NCBI GenBank assembly: GCA_009843525.1
Contig: VYDH01000005.1
Location: forward strand, 41,321 to 82,732
Source: Acidimicrobiales bacterium
Lineage (GTDB): Bacteria > Actinomycetota > Acidimicrobiia > Acidimicrobiales > Poriferisodalaceae
Direction: 5' to 3'
DNA: 41,412 nucleotides
Below the pieces are notes generated by a model that worked only from the letters and a program-made list of their open reading frames with translations, had not been told where the DNA came from and made no database searches. How positions within the stretch are numbered: position 1 is the first letter of the stretch; each line of letters opens with the position of its first letter. Positions 24,975 to 34,089 of this stretch are shown here, in pieces. Position numbers and translations under genes: made by a program.

Positions 24975-25952
24975 TCAATCGATGCGGCGGGCGTCGGGGA
25001 TCAGGTTGATTTCCCAGATCACCTCTTCGAGTCGATCCTCGGCCGAGATTGCCTCATAGCGGCAGGGTCGCTCTGGCGTGACCGTCGAAGGCGCTGGCGT
25101 GAGGATGGTCGACGGGCGGGGGTGGCAGAACTGCACCACGCTGAGGCGGCTGTCGTGCTGGTCGGGGTCGGCCTTGACGCGATGCCAGCCGGCACCGATC
25201 AGACCATTGGTGACGTGCTCCAGCATGATCCCCGAGTTGATGATGACGTGATCATGCGGCGGCGCCGCATCTATCCATTCGCCATCGATACGGACCTGCA
25301 GCCCGCGGTCGGTCGCTCTGGGCAGGGCAGTGATGAGGTTGATGTCGGCGTGCTCGTCCGCCCAGATGTGGCCCTCGCTGCCGCCGCTCGGGGCGCTCGA
25401 CATCGGCGGGTAGTGAATGGCCCGGGACAGGTGCGTGCCGTAGGTCGTCATCCTGTCGAAGTAGGTCTCGTGGGCACCGATGCCCTCAGCGATCACGCGC
25501 AGGAAGCGCCGCTGCAGATCGACGAGCCGCCGGTGGAACTCGGTGAGGATGGTGCCGGCGTCGGCGATGTCGGCGTCGGGGAAGATCGACGGCCGGTACC
25601 AGCGCCCATACCTGGTGGTGAGCGGGTGGCCGGCCGGAGGCTGGTCGCTCCAGTTGAACATCTCCTTCCAGTCGGGCAGGTCGGAGATGGCGGCCGTTTC
25701 GGTGAGCGCTCCGGTGTAGCCGCGTGCGCCGAAGGACTCCGCGTCGACGTAGCGCCTCTTGGCATCGGGATCGAGCGCGAAGAACCTGCCGAGCACGTCG
25801 TAGGCGTCGTCGAGCAGGCCGCCCGAGAGGTCGTGGGCGGTATAGACGAAGCCGGTTCGCAGGCTGGCCATGACGCCGTCAGTAACCGCCCTGCGCCGGG
25901 TCGGCGAACCGTGCTCGAAGGCCAGCAGGTCCACGTCCAGAATCTCGTCCAT
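24975..25952 (-). CDS. 2-oxoglutarate/Fe(II)-type oxygenase (isopenicillin N synthase-like)
   Basis: A 325-residue non-heme iron dioxygenase. Iron ligands are H201-x-D203 (ADEHADINL) and H257 (GWHRVKA). The 2-oxoglutarate-binding pair R269-L-S271 (DSRLSVVQF) is present. The substrate is unknown. Start ATG 25952 lies 8 nt after the nadD-like stop, so it is the third gene of the selD operon. It converges on mtr. Confidence 0.88.
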   Translation of the reverse strand: MDEILDVDLLAFEHGSPTRRRAVTDGVMASLRTGFVYTAHDLSGGLLDDAYDVLGRFFALDPDAKRRYVDAESFGARGYTGALTETAAISDLPDWKEMFNWSDQPPAGHPLTTRYGRWYRPSIFPDADIADAGTILTEFHRRLVDLQRRFLRVIAEGIGAHETYFDRMTTYGTHLSRAIHYPPMSSAPSGGSEGHIWADEHADINLITALPRATDRGLQVRIDGEWIDAAPPHDHVIINSGIMLEHVTNGLIGAGWHRVKADPDQHDSRLSVVQFCHPRPSTILTPAPSTVTPERPCRYEAISAEDRLEEVIWEINLIPDARRID

Positions 25953-25960
25953 GACGTTGC

Positions 25961-26614
25961 TCAGTTTCCTCGCTGGCGCGCCAGCCAGGTCTCATAGCGC
26001 GCCGGGTCGGTCCACGCTCCAGTCTCGGCATCGAAGCGAGCCGCCTCGGGTGCCATCAGCGCCGGGTCGGTGGTGCGGGCCTGAGTGCTCGACACGGTGC
26101 CCACCCAGTCGGGCAGGTTGAGCACCAGTTCGGCGGGGCAATCGTGCGGCGGCCGGGCGGCAATCGCCACCGCCGGCAGTGCAGCGATTGACGCGTCCCG
26201 CTGTGCTGGGTCGTTGCCGTAGAACACCGGGTCGTGGATCTGCTGCCACTTGTCGGCGCCCATCACGATCACGTCAAAGCCGGCTGCGATGTCCGACAGC
26301 AGCTGCGCGTCGGTGACATCGATCTCCAGCCAGTCGATCGGCGCGGCGACCTCTTCGAGCACGGCGATGCGGTCGGCGAGCCGCGGGCGCTGCACGTCTT
26401 CCTTGGCGAGTGCCACCCGGCTGACCGACCACACGAGTACATCGAGTCGGTGCTGACCGACCACGGCCTCGCTGATGGCCAGATGGGCGGTGGTGGGCGG
26501 GTTGAATGAACCGGGAAACACGCCCCGCTGCCGCGTGCTCCCTGACGACGAGAGCGATACGGCGGCGGTCGCTGCGCTTGCCCGATGGCTGGTCGTGCTA
26601 GCTGACGCGACCAC
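25961..26614 (-). CDS. nadD: Nicotinate-nucleotide adenylyltransferase-like protein
   Basis: A 217-residue nucleotidyltransferase. The nucleotide motif GVFPGSFNPPTTAHLAI (about 32-48) is the NadD/CoaD signature with TAHL in place of the usual T-x-GH. A late SSTQART replaces the common ISST-x-IR. A role in NAD synthesis is probable; substrate differences from true NadD cannot be excluded because both motifs are variant. About 30 extra N-terminal residues precede the fold. It begins 8 nt after the selD stop. Confidence 0.75.
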   Translation of the reverse strand: MVASASTTSHRASAATAAVSLSSSGSTRQRGVFPGSFNPPTTAHLAISEAVVGQHRLDVLVWSVSRVALAKEDVQRPRLADRIAVLEEVAAPIDWLEIDVTDAQLLSDIAAGFDVIVMGADKWQQIHDPVFYGNDPAQRDASIAALPAVAIAARPPHDCPAELVLNLPDWVGTVSSTQARTTDPALMAPEAARFDAETGAWTDPARYETWLARQRGN

Positions 26615-26622
26615 GGTGAACC

Positions 26623-27747
26623 TCAGTCGGCGTTTAGGGCGGTGCCTCCGGCGACGGCACCGGCAATCGTGATCGTGCCGCGGCTGCCGCTCGTGAGTTC
26701 GCCGATCACTGCGGCGTCGTGCCCGTTGCCGCGCAGCTCGCGCATTGCCCCGACGGCGCGTTGGGGGTCGCAGCTGAACAGCAGGCCGCCCGAGGTCTGC
26801 GGGTCTCCGAGCACGGTGCGGGTGAGCTCGTCACCGCCGTCGAGGCGCTCAGCGAGGTGATCCAGATTGCGTCCGGTGCCGCCGGGTACGAAGCCGCCGG
26901 TCGCGAACCCGATGACATCGGGCAGCAGCGGCACTACGCCGGCATCGAGCACGGCGTTCACGTTGCTGGCCGCGGCGAGCTCTGTGAGGTGTCCCAGAAG
27001 TCCGAAGCCGGTGACATCGGTGGCCGCGGTGGCTCCCGCCTTGATTGCTGCGGCGGCGGCTGCGTCGTTGAGTCGGCACATCTCGGCCACGCCGGCCTCA
27101 TAGGCCGCATGCAGATCACCGCCCGGCTCAGTGGCCTCAGGGCCGGAACGCTTCAGCGCGGTCGCCAGCAGACCGGTGCCGAGCGGCTTGGTGAGCACGA
27201 GCGTCTGGCCCGGCCGGCCGCCGGCATTGGTGAGCAGACCTGTTTCCCCGGCAGCAGATGCGATGGTGCCGGTGACCGACATGCCATAGACCGGCTCTGG
27301 CCCGTCGATCGTGTGACCGCCGGCCACCACCCAGCCGCCGTCTGCCGCGGCATCCGCACCGCCGGCGAGCACCTCGCCCAGCAAGTCCAATGGGAGCACA
27401 TCGCGGGGCCAAGCCGCCAGGTTGAGGGCGAACAGCGGGCTGGCACCCATGGCGTAGATGTCGCTGGCGGCGTTGGCGGCCGCAATGCGCCCCCACGTGC
27501 GCGCATCGTCGACGATCGGCGCGAAGAAATCAGTCGACGTCACCAGCAGCCGGTCGCCGTCAAGCCGCCACACGGCGGCATCGTCACTGGTATCGGTGCC
27601 GACCACCAGATCCGGGTGCGACGGGGGAGTCAGATGGCGCAGAACCTGCGCCAGCTCGGAGGGTCCGAGCTTGCACGCTCAGCCCGCACCATGGCTGTAC
27701 TGGCTCAGCCGGAACGCCGGGCTGTTCGCAGTGCTGTCGGTGGGCAC
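26623..27747 (-). CDS. selD: Selenide, water dikinase, itself a selenoprotein with in-frame TGA (Sec23)
   Basis: SelD makes selenophosphate, the selenium donor for selenocysteine tRNA. Read from GTG 27747, the N-terminus contains LSQYSHGAGU-A-C-K26, matching the E. coli active site (Cys17, Lys20) with TGA at codon 23 (27679-27681) in place of Cys. The ATP-binding and metal segments follow (TDFFAPIVDD, ASDIYAMGASPLFALNL, GGHTIDGPEP). With Sec the protein is 374 residues, the normal size; a caller that stops at TGA would report only about 327 and lose the active site. The -10 TACCGT ends 7 nt before the GTG, so the TGA lies inside the transcript. Two hairpins follow the TGA. selA, selB and selC are not in the window. 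Confidence 0.9.
27635..27653 (-). promoter_or_regulatory. Candidate SECIS hairpin of selD
   Basis: On the coding strand TGGCGCA-GGTTC-TGCGCCA, a perfect 7-bp stem (8 if the loop is taken as GTT). The loop starts about 33 nt after the TGA and begins with GG, matching the general bacterial SECIS rules as I know them (stem, small loop with early G, 16-37 nt from the TGA). Confidence 0.6.
27653..27671 (-). promoter_or_regulatory. Second hairpin just after the selD TGA
   Basis: AGCTCGGA-CCC-TCCGAGCT, a perfect 8-bp stem 7 nt after the TGA. Its loop lacks G and U, so it fits SECIS rules less well; it may stack on or compete with the hairpin at 27635-27653. Confidence 0.5.
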
Positions 27748-27754
27748 AGCGGCA

Positions 27755-27760
27755 ACGGTA
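27755..27760 (-). promoter_or_regulatory. -10 box TACCGT of selD
   Basis: Ends 7 nt before GTG 27747, fixing the start upstream of the TGA. Confidence 0.6.
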
Positions 27761-27810
27761 CCGAGACCGTCCCCGATGGTGTGTCTCGTTGCCGTCTCGA
27801 GCAATGGAAT

Positions 27811-28737
27811 TTAGCCGTAGCTGCGGATGGCGTCGATGATGAGTTCGAGCGCTGGAGCGGCGTCGATGCTGTACGCGACCTCGCAGTTGGGCACGGCGTC
27901 GGTGCCGGGCCGCTCGTCGGCCACCGTCATGCCGCGCGTGAGTTTGCCGGTTGTCTCGACGTTGACATGGCGGTTGCCGAAGGTGAACAGCTCGGGGTGC
28001 GTCACGGCGAGCACTGCACACGGATCGTGCATGGGTGCGGCATCCAATCCGGCGCGTTCGCGGTAGCCGGCGAGGTAGAAGTCGAACAGATCCGCCACGA
28101 ACTCGGGCACGATGCCGCTCTGCGCCCGCAGAGCGGCGGTTTCGCTGGGCCCGACGCACAGTTGGTGGGTGAGGTTGAGCCCTGCCATGCGCACCAGCGG
28201 CACCCCGGCGGCGAACACGATCTGGGCAGCATGGGGATCCGCCCAGATGTTGAACTCGGCGGTCGGCGTGACATTGCCCGGCCCGATAGCGCCGCCCATG
28301 AGCGAGATTCCGGCCACCCGCTCGACGATGTCGGGCGCCTGGCGGATGGCCAGCGCGATGTTGGTGAGCGGCCCGACTGGCATGAGCCACACGTCGTCGT
28401 GGGCTCGCGCTGTCTTGATGATCACGTCGACTGCGTCGTTGCTCGCAGCCTTGAGGTATACGTCGGGGCGCGGCGGTCCGTCGAGTCCGGTCGCCCCATG
28501 GGCACGCGGCGCGTGGGCTGCGGGCACCAGCAGCGGCTGGTCTGCGCCCGCATGCACCGGAATGTCGAGCCCGGCGAGCTGGCACAACAGCAGCGCGTTT
28601 GCCGTAGTCATCTCGAGCGGTGCGTTCCCCGACACCGTCGTGATCGCCAGCACGTTGCACTCGCGGGCCGCGAGCAGGATCGCCACCGCATCGTCGTGGC
28701 CCGGATCGCAGTCGAGAATGATCTTCGGTGTCGCCAT
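27811..28737 (-). CDS. Inosine-uridine preferring nucleoside hydrolase family protein
   Basis: A 308-residue hydrolase cleaving the N-glycosidic bond of nucleosides. The calcium-binding motif DCDPGHDDA (9-17) is complete; GPLTNIA and a central NIWADPHAA block are typical; a late HDPCAVLA supplies the catalytic-region His-Asp. ATG 28737 begins directly before the first strand. It lies 26 bp downstream of the DinB-like gene and may be cotranscribed. Pyrimidine or purine preference is not readable. Confidence 0.93.
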   Translation of the reverse strand: MATPKIILDCDPGHDDAVAILLAARECNVLAITTVSGNAPLEMTTANALLLCQLAGLDIPVHAGADQPLLVPAAHAPRAHGATGLDGPPRPDVYLKAASNDAVDVIIKTARAHDDVWLMPVGPLTNIALAIRQAPDIVERVAGISLMGGAIGPGNVTPTAEFNIWADPHAAQIVFAAGVPLVRMAGLNLTHQLCVGPSETAALRAQSGIVPEFVADLFDFYLAGYRERAGLDAAPMHDPCAVLAVTHPELFTFGNRHVNVETTGKLTRGMTVADERPGTDAVPNCEVAYSIDAAPALELIIDAIRSYG

Positions 28738-28763
28738 GTCGACTGCTTCGGGGTCCGCGCGGG

Positions 28764-29480
28764 CTACAGCTTGGTGATGCTGGGCGCGGGCGCGTCGGTC
28801 TCGCCCCAGTAGTGGGGGAGACGCAGGTAGCCGAAGCGCGCCAGATCGACAGCCGATGCCAACCCCTGGATCTCCTTGATCCGCTGGATGGAGCGGATGT
28901 GCGAAGCCATCTCGTAGAAGAGCATCCAGATCGCGCACTCGAGCGTGTTCACGATCATCCGCTCGTCGCCTGGATCATGCCAAGCCCCCCGGGGAAGCAC
29001 CGTGATGGCGTCATCCCAGAAAAGCGTGCTGTGACGCGACTCCACCATCTCGCGGAACGTCTCCACCGGATGGGAAGCAACCACGTAGCGCATCCAGCTC
29101 AGGCCCAGGTCCAGCTTGTCGAGCAGATCGGGCACGTCCCAGAACAACCCAGGATCCAGCCGCAGCCCGTGCTTGTTGTTGCGCCCCTGGTGATGCTCCG
29201 ACCACACGATCGGTTCGGGAATGTCGCCGTCGGGCCACAGCAGCAGCCCGCAACGGCGCTTCGCGAAGATCAGCGACACCCAGGCGATGTGGCTGATCTG
29301 CCGCCGGATCGACCACCACATCAGCTCCCGGTCGGGAGACTGGTCGTCGAGGTCGAGCTGTTCTTCGGTGAGCCCGTTGACTTCGGCGCGCAGCCACGTG
29401 TCGATGTGGGAGAAGTACGGCATCGTGCCGGCCGCAGCATCGTCCGGCATCTCCAGCACTGAAGGATCGACTCGTGCCAT
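28764..29480 (-). CDS. DinB-superfamily protein
   Basis: A 238-residue four-helix protein of DinB/YfiT type. Two histidines in helical settings (QISHIAWVSL and YEMASHIRSI) plus H26 region could form the metal site of this fold. Actinobacterial members often are mycothiol-dependent enzymes, and mtr is nearby, but nothing here proves thiol use. ATG 29480 lies 6 nt after the -10 TAGCGT. Confidence 0.65.
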   Translation of the reverse strand: MARVDPSVLEMPDDAAAGTMPYFSHIDTWLRAEVNGLTEEQLDLDDQSPDRELMWWSIRRQISHIAWVSLIFAKRRCGLLLWPDGDIPEPIVWSEHHQGRNNKHGLRLDPGLFWDVPDLLDKLDLGLSWMRYVVASHPVETFREMVESRHSTLFWDDAITVLPRGAWHDPGDERMIVNTLECAIWMLFYEMASHIRSIQRIKEIQGLASAVDLARFGYLRLPHYWGETDAPAPSITKL

Positions 29481-29486
29481 GCCCGA

Positions 29487-29492
29487 ACGCTA
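29487..29492 (-). promoter_or_regulatory. -10 box TAGCGT of the DinB-like gene
   Basis: Ends 6 nt before ATG 29480, just 12 bp after the gcvP stop. Confidence 0.55.
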
Positions 29493-29504
29493 GGCGCGCC
29501 GAGG

Positions 29505-32414
29505 TCAGTCAGTTTCGAAGGCGCGGGGGTCGGGGCAGGCGCACATCAGGTTGCGGTCGCCGTAGGCACCGTCGATGCGGCTGACCGGTGGCCAGTACTT
29601 GTCGGCAACGAGCGTCGCCACCTTGGTTCCCGCCGGATACGCGCCCTCGGCACGCGTGTAGGGGTGATCCCATTCGTCGGCCAGCACGTCGATGGCTGTG
29701 TGGGGTGCGTTGGCGAGCGGGTTGTCATCAGCGGGCCACTCGCCGCGCGCAACCCTGTCGATCTCGGATCGGATCGTCGCCATCGCATCGCAGAACCGGT
29801 CGATCTCCGTGAGCGACTCGCTCTCGGTCGGCTCGATCATCAGCGTCCCCGCAACCGGGAACGACATCGTCGGGGCGTGGAAGCCGAAGTCGATGAGCCG
29901 CTTGGCCACGTCGTCCACGCTGGCCCACTCCGAGTACGGCCGCAGGTCCACGATGCACTCGTGCGCTACGAGGCCGTAGCGGCCCTGGTACAGGATCGGG
30001 AAGTGCTCGCCGAGCCGCGAGGCGAGGTAGTTCGCCGACAGAATCGCCGTCTGGGTGGCTTGGGTGAGGCCCTCCACGCCCATCATGGCGATATACATCC
30101 ACGGGATCGGCAGGATGCCCGCAGAGCCCCAGGGCGCCGATGAGATGGCGCCTGGGCCGGTCTCGGGGCCCGCATCGGGTGCCAGCGGGTGGTTGGGCAG
30201 GTATTTGGCCAGGTGCAGGCGGCACGCCACTGGCCCGATGCCCGGCCCGCCGCCGCCGTGGGGAATGCAGAACGTCTTGTGCAGGTTGAGGTGGCTGACG
30301 TCGGCGCCGAAGGTGCCAGGTGCGGCGAGCCCGACAAGGGCGTTGAGGTTGGCGCCGTCCACATAGACCTGCCCGCCCGCTTCGTGCACCTTGAGACAGA
30401 CCTGCCGGATGCCGTCCTCGTAGACGCCATGCGTGGAGGGATAGGTGGCCATGAACGCGGCCAGCTCCTCGCCGTGCTCGGCGATCTTGGCGTCGAGATC
30501 GTCGAGGTCGACATCGCCGTCGTCGGTGCAGCCCACCACTACCACCCGCATGCCGGCCATCACGGCCGACGCGGCGTTGGTGCCGTGCGCGGAGGAGGGG
30601 ATGAGGCACACCGTGCGGTGGGTGTCGCCACGGTCGTCGTGGTAGCCCCGGATGGCGAGCAGTCCGGCCAGTTCGCCCTGGGAGCCGGCGTTGGGCTGCA
30701 ACGACACGGCGTCGTAGCCGGTGATGGCCGCCAGCCATCGTTCGAGGTCGGCGATGATCTGGCGGTAGCCCTCCCACTGGTCGTTCGGCGCGAACGGGTG
30801 GATGTCGGCGAACTGCGGCCAGGTGATCGGTGTCATCTCCGCCGCGGCGTTGAGCTTCATCGTGCAGCTGCCCAGCGGGATCATCGAGCGGTCCAGCGCC
30901 ACGTCGAACGAGGCCAGACGGCGCAGGTAGCGCATCATCTCGGTCTCAGAGCGGTACGAACCGAAGGTGGGGTGCGTGAGGAATTCGCTGGTGCGCCGTA
31001 GCTCGCGCGCGATACCCGACGGTGCCGACGTGGCCAGCTCTGCCACCGTGCCGACATCGGCAGACCTGCCGTCCGCGGTAGTGCCGAATGCACCTAGGAG
31101 GTGGGCGGCCGTCGCTTCGTCGCAGGTCTCGTCGAGCGAGATGCTGACCGTGTCGGCGTCGACGCGGCGCAGGTTGAAACCCGCTGCGAGCGCTGCCGCC
31201 AGCACCTCATCGGCGGCGGCGGGGACCTCCACCGTCAGCGTGTCAAAGAAGGTGTCGTTGCGCACACGCAAGCCCGAGTTGCGCAGGCCGGCGGCGAGTG
31301 CTGCTGTCAGCCGGTGCACCCGTCCAGCGATCTCGCCCAGGCCGTCAGGGCCGTGCCACACCGCATACATCGAGGCCACTACCGCCAGCAGCACCTGGGC
31401 GGTGCAGATGTTGCTGGTGGCCCTCTCGCGCCGTATGTGCTGCTCACGGGTCTGCAACGCCAGCCGGTAGGCGGTCCTGCCGGCTGCGTCCACCGAGACG
31501 CCCACGAGCCGCCCCGGCATCGAGCGGCGGTGCTTCTCGCTGGTTGCCAAGAATGCCGCATGCGGACCGCCGAAGCCGAGCGGCACACCGAAGCGCTGCG
31601 AGCTGCCCACCACGATGTCGGCGCCCTGCTCGCCGGGTGGCTGCAGCACACAGCATGCGAGCAGGTCGGCCGTGACGGCCGCAATCGCGCCCGTGCCGTG
31701 CAGAGCTTCGATCACCGGTTGAAGGTTGCGGACAGCGCCGCTGCTGCCGGGGTAGGCCAGCAACGCGCCGTACACCTCGGCAGGTGCCAGATCGGTGGCC
31801 GGGTCGCCCACCACGATGTCGATGCCGAGCGGCTGGGCACGCGTGCGAACCACATCGATGACCTGGGGATGGCAGTCGGCATCGACGAAGAAGCAGTCCG
31901 GCCCGCTGCGCGTGATGCGGCGGGCCATGGCCATTGCCTCAGCAGCCGCAGTGCCTTCGCAGAGCAGTGATGAGTTGGCGATCTCCATTCCCACTAGGTC
32001 GCACACCATCGTCTGGTAGTTGAGCAGCGCTTCGAGCCGCCCTTGGGAGATCTCGGGCTGGTACGGCGTATATGCCGTGTACCACGACGGGTCTTCCAGC
32101 ACGCCGCGCCGGATGACTGCGGGCGTGAGCGTGCCGTAGTAGCCCAGCCCGATCAACGAGTGCACCTGCGTGTTGGCATTGGCCAGCCAGCGCATCGCCG
32201 CAGTGGCTTCCGTCTCGGCAAGGGGACGGTCGATGCCGTCGAGCACGATCGGCTCGTCGATCCGGATCTCGGCTGGTACGGCGGCATCGATGAGGTCGCT
32301 GAGCGAGCCGAACCCGAGGCGCTTGAGCATCACGGCGACGTCGTCGGGCTGCAGGCCGATGTGACGTGCTGCAAATGCCCCTTCTGCGCTCGTAGGTACC
32401 GGGGGTTCACTCAT
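29505..32414 (-). CDS. gcvP: Glycine dehydrogenase (decarboxylating), P protein of glycine cleavage
   Basis: A 969-residue homodimeric-type P protein that decarboxylates glycine and passes the aminomethyl group to lipoylated GcvH. The N-terminal half starts [14 protein letters not shown]; the PLP lysine is K713 in [16 protein letters not shown]; the C-terminal half closes with the expected [12 protein letters not shown]. It is unsplit. GGAGG lies about 10 nt before ATG 32414. Transcribed with arsC and gcvT on the minus strand; the gap to gcvT is 69 bp. Confidence 0.97.
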   Translation of the reverse strand: MSEPPVPTSAEGAFAARHIGLQPDDVAVMLKRLGFGSLSDLIDAAVPAEIRIDEPIVLDGIDRPLAETEATAAMRWLANANTQVHSLIGLGYYGTLTPAVIRRGVLEDPSWYTAYTPYQPEISQGRLEALLNYQTMVCDLVGMEIANSSLLCEGTAAAEAMAMARRITRSGPDCFFVDADCHPQVIDVVRTRAQPLGIDIVVGDPATDLAPAEVYGALLAYPGSSGAVRNLQPVIEALHGTGAIAAVTADLLACCVLQPPGEQGADIVVGSSQRFGVPLGFGGPHAAFLATSEKHRRSMPGRLVGVSVDAAGRTAYRLALQTREQHIRRERATSNICTAQVLLAVVASMYAVWHGPDGLGEIAGRVHRLTAALAAGLRNSGLRVRNDTFFDTLTVEVPAAADEVLAAALAAGFNLRRVDADTVSISLDETCDEATAAHLLGAFGTTADGRSADVGTVAELATSAPSGIARELRRTSEFLTHPTFGSYRSETEMMRYLRRLASFDVALDRSMIPLGSCTMKLNAAAEMTPITWPQFADIHPFAPNDQWEGYRQIIADLERWLAAITGYDAVSLQPNAGSQGELAGLLAIRGYHDDRGDTHRTVCLIPSSAHGTNAASAVMAGMRVVVVGCTDDGDVDLDDLDAKIAEHGEELAAFMATYPSTHGVYEDGIRQVCLKVHEAGGQVYVDGANLNALVGLAAPGTFGADVSHLNLHKTFCIPHGGGGPGIGPVACRLHLAKYLPNHPLAPDAGPETGPGAISSAPWGSAGILPIPWMYIAMMGVEGLTQATQTAILSANYLASRLGEHFPILYQGRYGLVAHECIVDLRPYSEWASVDDVAKRLIDFGFHAPTMSFPVAGTLMIEPTESESLTEIDRFCDAMATIRSEIDRVARGEWPADDNPLANAPHTAIDVLADEWDHPYTRAEGAYPAGTKVATLVADKYWPPVSRIDGAYGDRNLMCACPDPRAFETD

Positions 32415-32483
32415 GCGCCATGCCTCCGTGCAAGGGGCCTCGTGCGGTCTCGTTCATCGTCAGTGCCATAGCTCCGTCTGTCA

Positions 32484-33626
32484 TCACGACGGTCGCCAGT
32501 AGCGGTGCTCCGCGAACGGCAGCGGGGCGACCTGGCACGGCTCAGGACCCTTGCGGCCCTGGGCGAACAGCTCTGTGCCGTCTGCCGAGTGCTCGGCCGC
32601 TACGTAGGCCATGGCGATCGGTGCTTCGACGGTAGGGCCGAAGCCGCCGCTGGTCACCATGCCGACGCTGGTGCCGTCGGAGGTGCTCAGAGCGGCGCCG
32701 TCGCGAATCGGCCGGCGGCCGGTGGCTGCGATGCCGACCCGATGGCGCGGCGGCCCGTCACGTAGCTGCGCCGTGATGATCTCCGCGCCGGGGAAGCTGG
32801 CCTCGGCGCGCCGGCGCTTCGGGATCGACCAGCCCAGTCCGGCCTCGGCCGGGGTCGTCGCCTCGGTGAGTTCGTGGCCGACCAGCGGCAGGCCTGCCTC
32901 GAGTCGCAGCGTGTCGCGGGCGCCGAGCCCTGCCGGCGACACTTCGTCGCTTCCCAACAGCAGCCGTGCGATATGGGTCGCCTCGCTCGCAGGAATGGCG
33001 ACTTCGAACCCGTCCTCGCCGGTGTACCCGCAGCGCGACACCTCGCACTCGACCCCGTCGATCGGCAGCGTGGAGGTCGACATGAACGCTAGGTCTGCGG
33101 CTGCCGGCGCCCAGCGATCCAGCACGTCGACGGCTGCGGGCCCCTGCAGCGCAATGAGCGCCAGATCGGTGCGGACTTCGATGCGCACACGGCCGTCGTC
33201 GTCGCCGCCGTTGGCTTCCCGCAGCATCGACAGGTCGGCGTCGGTGCGCACCGCATTGACCACAATGCGCAGACAATCGGCATGACACGACACGATCAGG
33301 TCATCGAGCACGCCGCCTGCAGCCGTCGTGAACTGCGTGTACCTCATCCGTCCCGATGCGAGGCTCGTGATAGCGCCCGGTACGCGGCGTTCCAGCCAGG
33401 CTGCCACATCAGGCACGTCGTCTCCGGCCGCGGGGCGCAGCTCGACAATGCCCATGTGGCTGACATCGAACAGTCCCGCCATCGTGCGTGTGGCGCGGTG
33501 CTCGGCAACGGTGCCGTCGCCGTAGCGCATGGGCAGCGCATGACCGCCGAAGTTGACCATCCGGCCACCGAGTTCGGTGTGCAGGTCGAACAGCGGGGTA
33601 CGTACGCCGCTGTTGGCGTCAGTCAT
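32484..33626 (-). CDS. gcvT: Aminomethyltransferase, T protein of glycine cleavage
   Basis: A 380-residue enzyme moving the one-carbon unit from GcvH to tetrahydrofolate. Conserved blocks: FDLHTELGGRMVNFGGHALP near 13-32, FDVSHMG near 53-59, the catalytic aspartate in GGVLDDLIV, GYTGEDGFEV, and GLGARDTLRLEAG. ATG 33626 lies 19 nt after the selenoprotein ArsC stop; a longer reading from 33692 would overlap arsC in another frame and is rejected. Confidence 0.95.
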   Translation of the reverse strand: MTDANSGVRTPLFDLHTELGGRMVNFGGHALPMRYGDGTVAEHRATRTMAGLFDVSHMGIVELRPAAGDDVPDVAAWLERRVPGAITSLASGRMRYTQFTTAAGGVLDDLIVSCHADCLRIVVNAVRTDADLSMLREANGGDDDGRVRIEVRTDLALIALQGPAAVDVLDRWAPAAADLAFMSTSTLPIDGVECEVSRCGYTGEDGFEVAIPASEATHIARLLLGSDEVSPAGLGARDTLRLEAGLPLVGHELTEATTPAEAGLGWSIPKRRRAEASFPGAEIITAQLRDGPPRHRVGIAATGRRPIRDGAALSTSDGTSVGMVTSGGFGPTVEAPIAMAYVAAEHSADGTELFAQGRKGPEPCQVAPLPFAEHRYWRPS

Positions 33627-33645
33627 CAACCGGTCCGGCTCAGCT

Positions 33646-34005
33646 TCAGTCGGCCAGGAGCTCGGCGATGCGACCCTTCGGACGTCCGACAATGGCCCGG
33701 TTGCCGCGCACGACCACCGGTCGCTGCATGAGCGCCTTGCGCTGGCTCAGCAGCTCCACCACTGCGTCGGGATTGCCGACGTAGTCGTCAGCGTTCAGGT
33801 TCAGCTTCTTGAACTGCGAGTCCTTACGCACCAGATCTTCGACGGGGTCCTCGAGTATCGACACCAAGTGTTCGAGCGTGTCCCGGTCGGGCGGCGTCTT
33901 CATATACAGGACGACGTCGGCCTCGACCCCAGCTTCCTCGGCGACCGCCAAGGCGTTTCGGGAAGAGTTTCAATGCGGGTTGTGGTAGATCGTCACCTCG
34001 GCCAT
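33646..34005 (-). CDS. arsC: ArsC-type arsenate reductase, selenoprotein with in-frame TGA (Sec12)
   Basis: Read from ATG 34005 it begins MAEVTIYHNPHU-NSSRNAL, matching the glutaredoxin-coupled ArsC start (HNP-x-C-x-x-SRN) with TGA (33970-33972) exactly at the catalytic cysteine. The three arginines that hold arsenate in E. coli plasmid ArsC are matched by R60 (LVRKD), R95 (QRPVVV) and R108 (GRPKG). With Sec it is 119 residues. The -10 TAACTT ends 7 nt before the ATG. A hairpin with a GGTC loop follows the TGA. A standard caller would give only about 101 residues without the active site. No arsenic transporter or ArsR gene is near; it sits between serB and gcvT, so it may reduce another substrate. 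Confidence 0.88.
33936..33953 (-). promoter_or_regulatory. SECIS hairpin of arsC
   Basis: Coding strand CCTTGGC-GGTC-GCCGAGG: 7 bp with one G-T wobble and a GGTC loop, the loop known from E. coli fdhF SECIS. The loop starts 24 nt after the TGA, within the usual window. Confidence 0.75.
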
Positions 34006-34012
34006 GAGGCCG

Positions 34013-34018
34013 AAGTTA
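34013..34018 (-). promoter_or_regulatory. -10 box TAACTT of arsC
   Basis: Ends 7 nt before ATG 34005, placing the TGA within the first 40 nt of the mRNA. Confidence 0.6.
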
Positions 34019-34089
34019 CCTGCGCGAGCCGCCCAACATCGGACATGCGGGCATGAATGTCACTGCAGCAGTCGTCGCGGCAACGTACG

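Noticed and set aside
26623..27606. SelD starting after the TGA
   Set aside because: That product would lack the catalytic Sec/Cys and Lys and have no promoter or ribosome site.
26719..28812. Open frame of 697 codons on the plus strand
   Set aside because: Antisense to selD and the nucleoside hydrolase, with no family resemblance.
33646..33951. ArsC starting after the TGA
   Set aside because: It would lack the first beta strand and the catalytic residue; the promoter points to ATG 34005.
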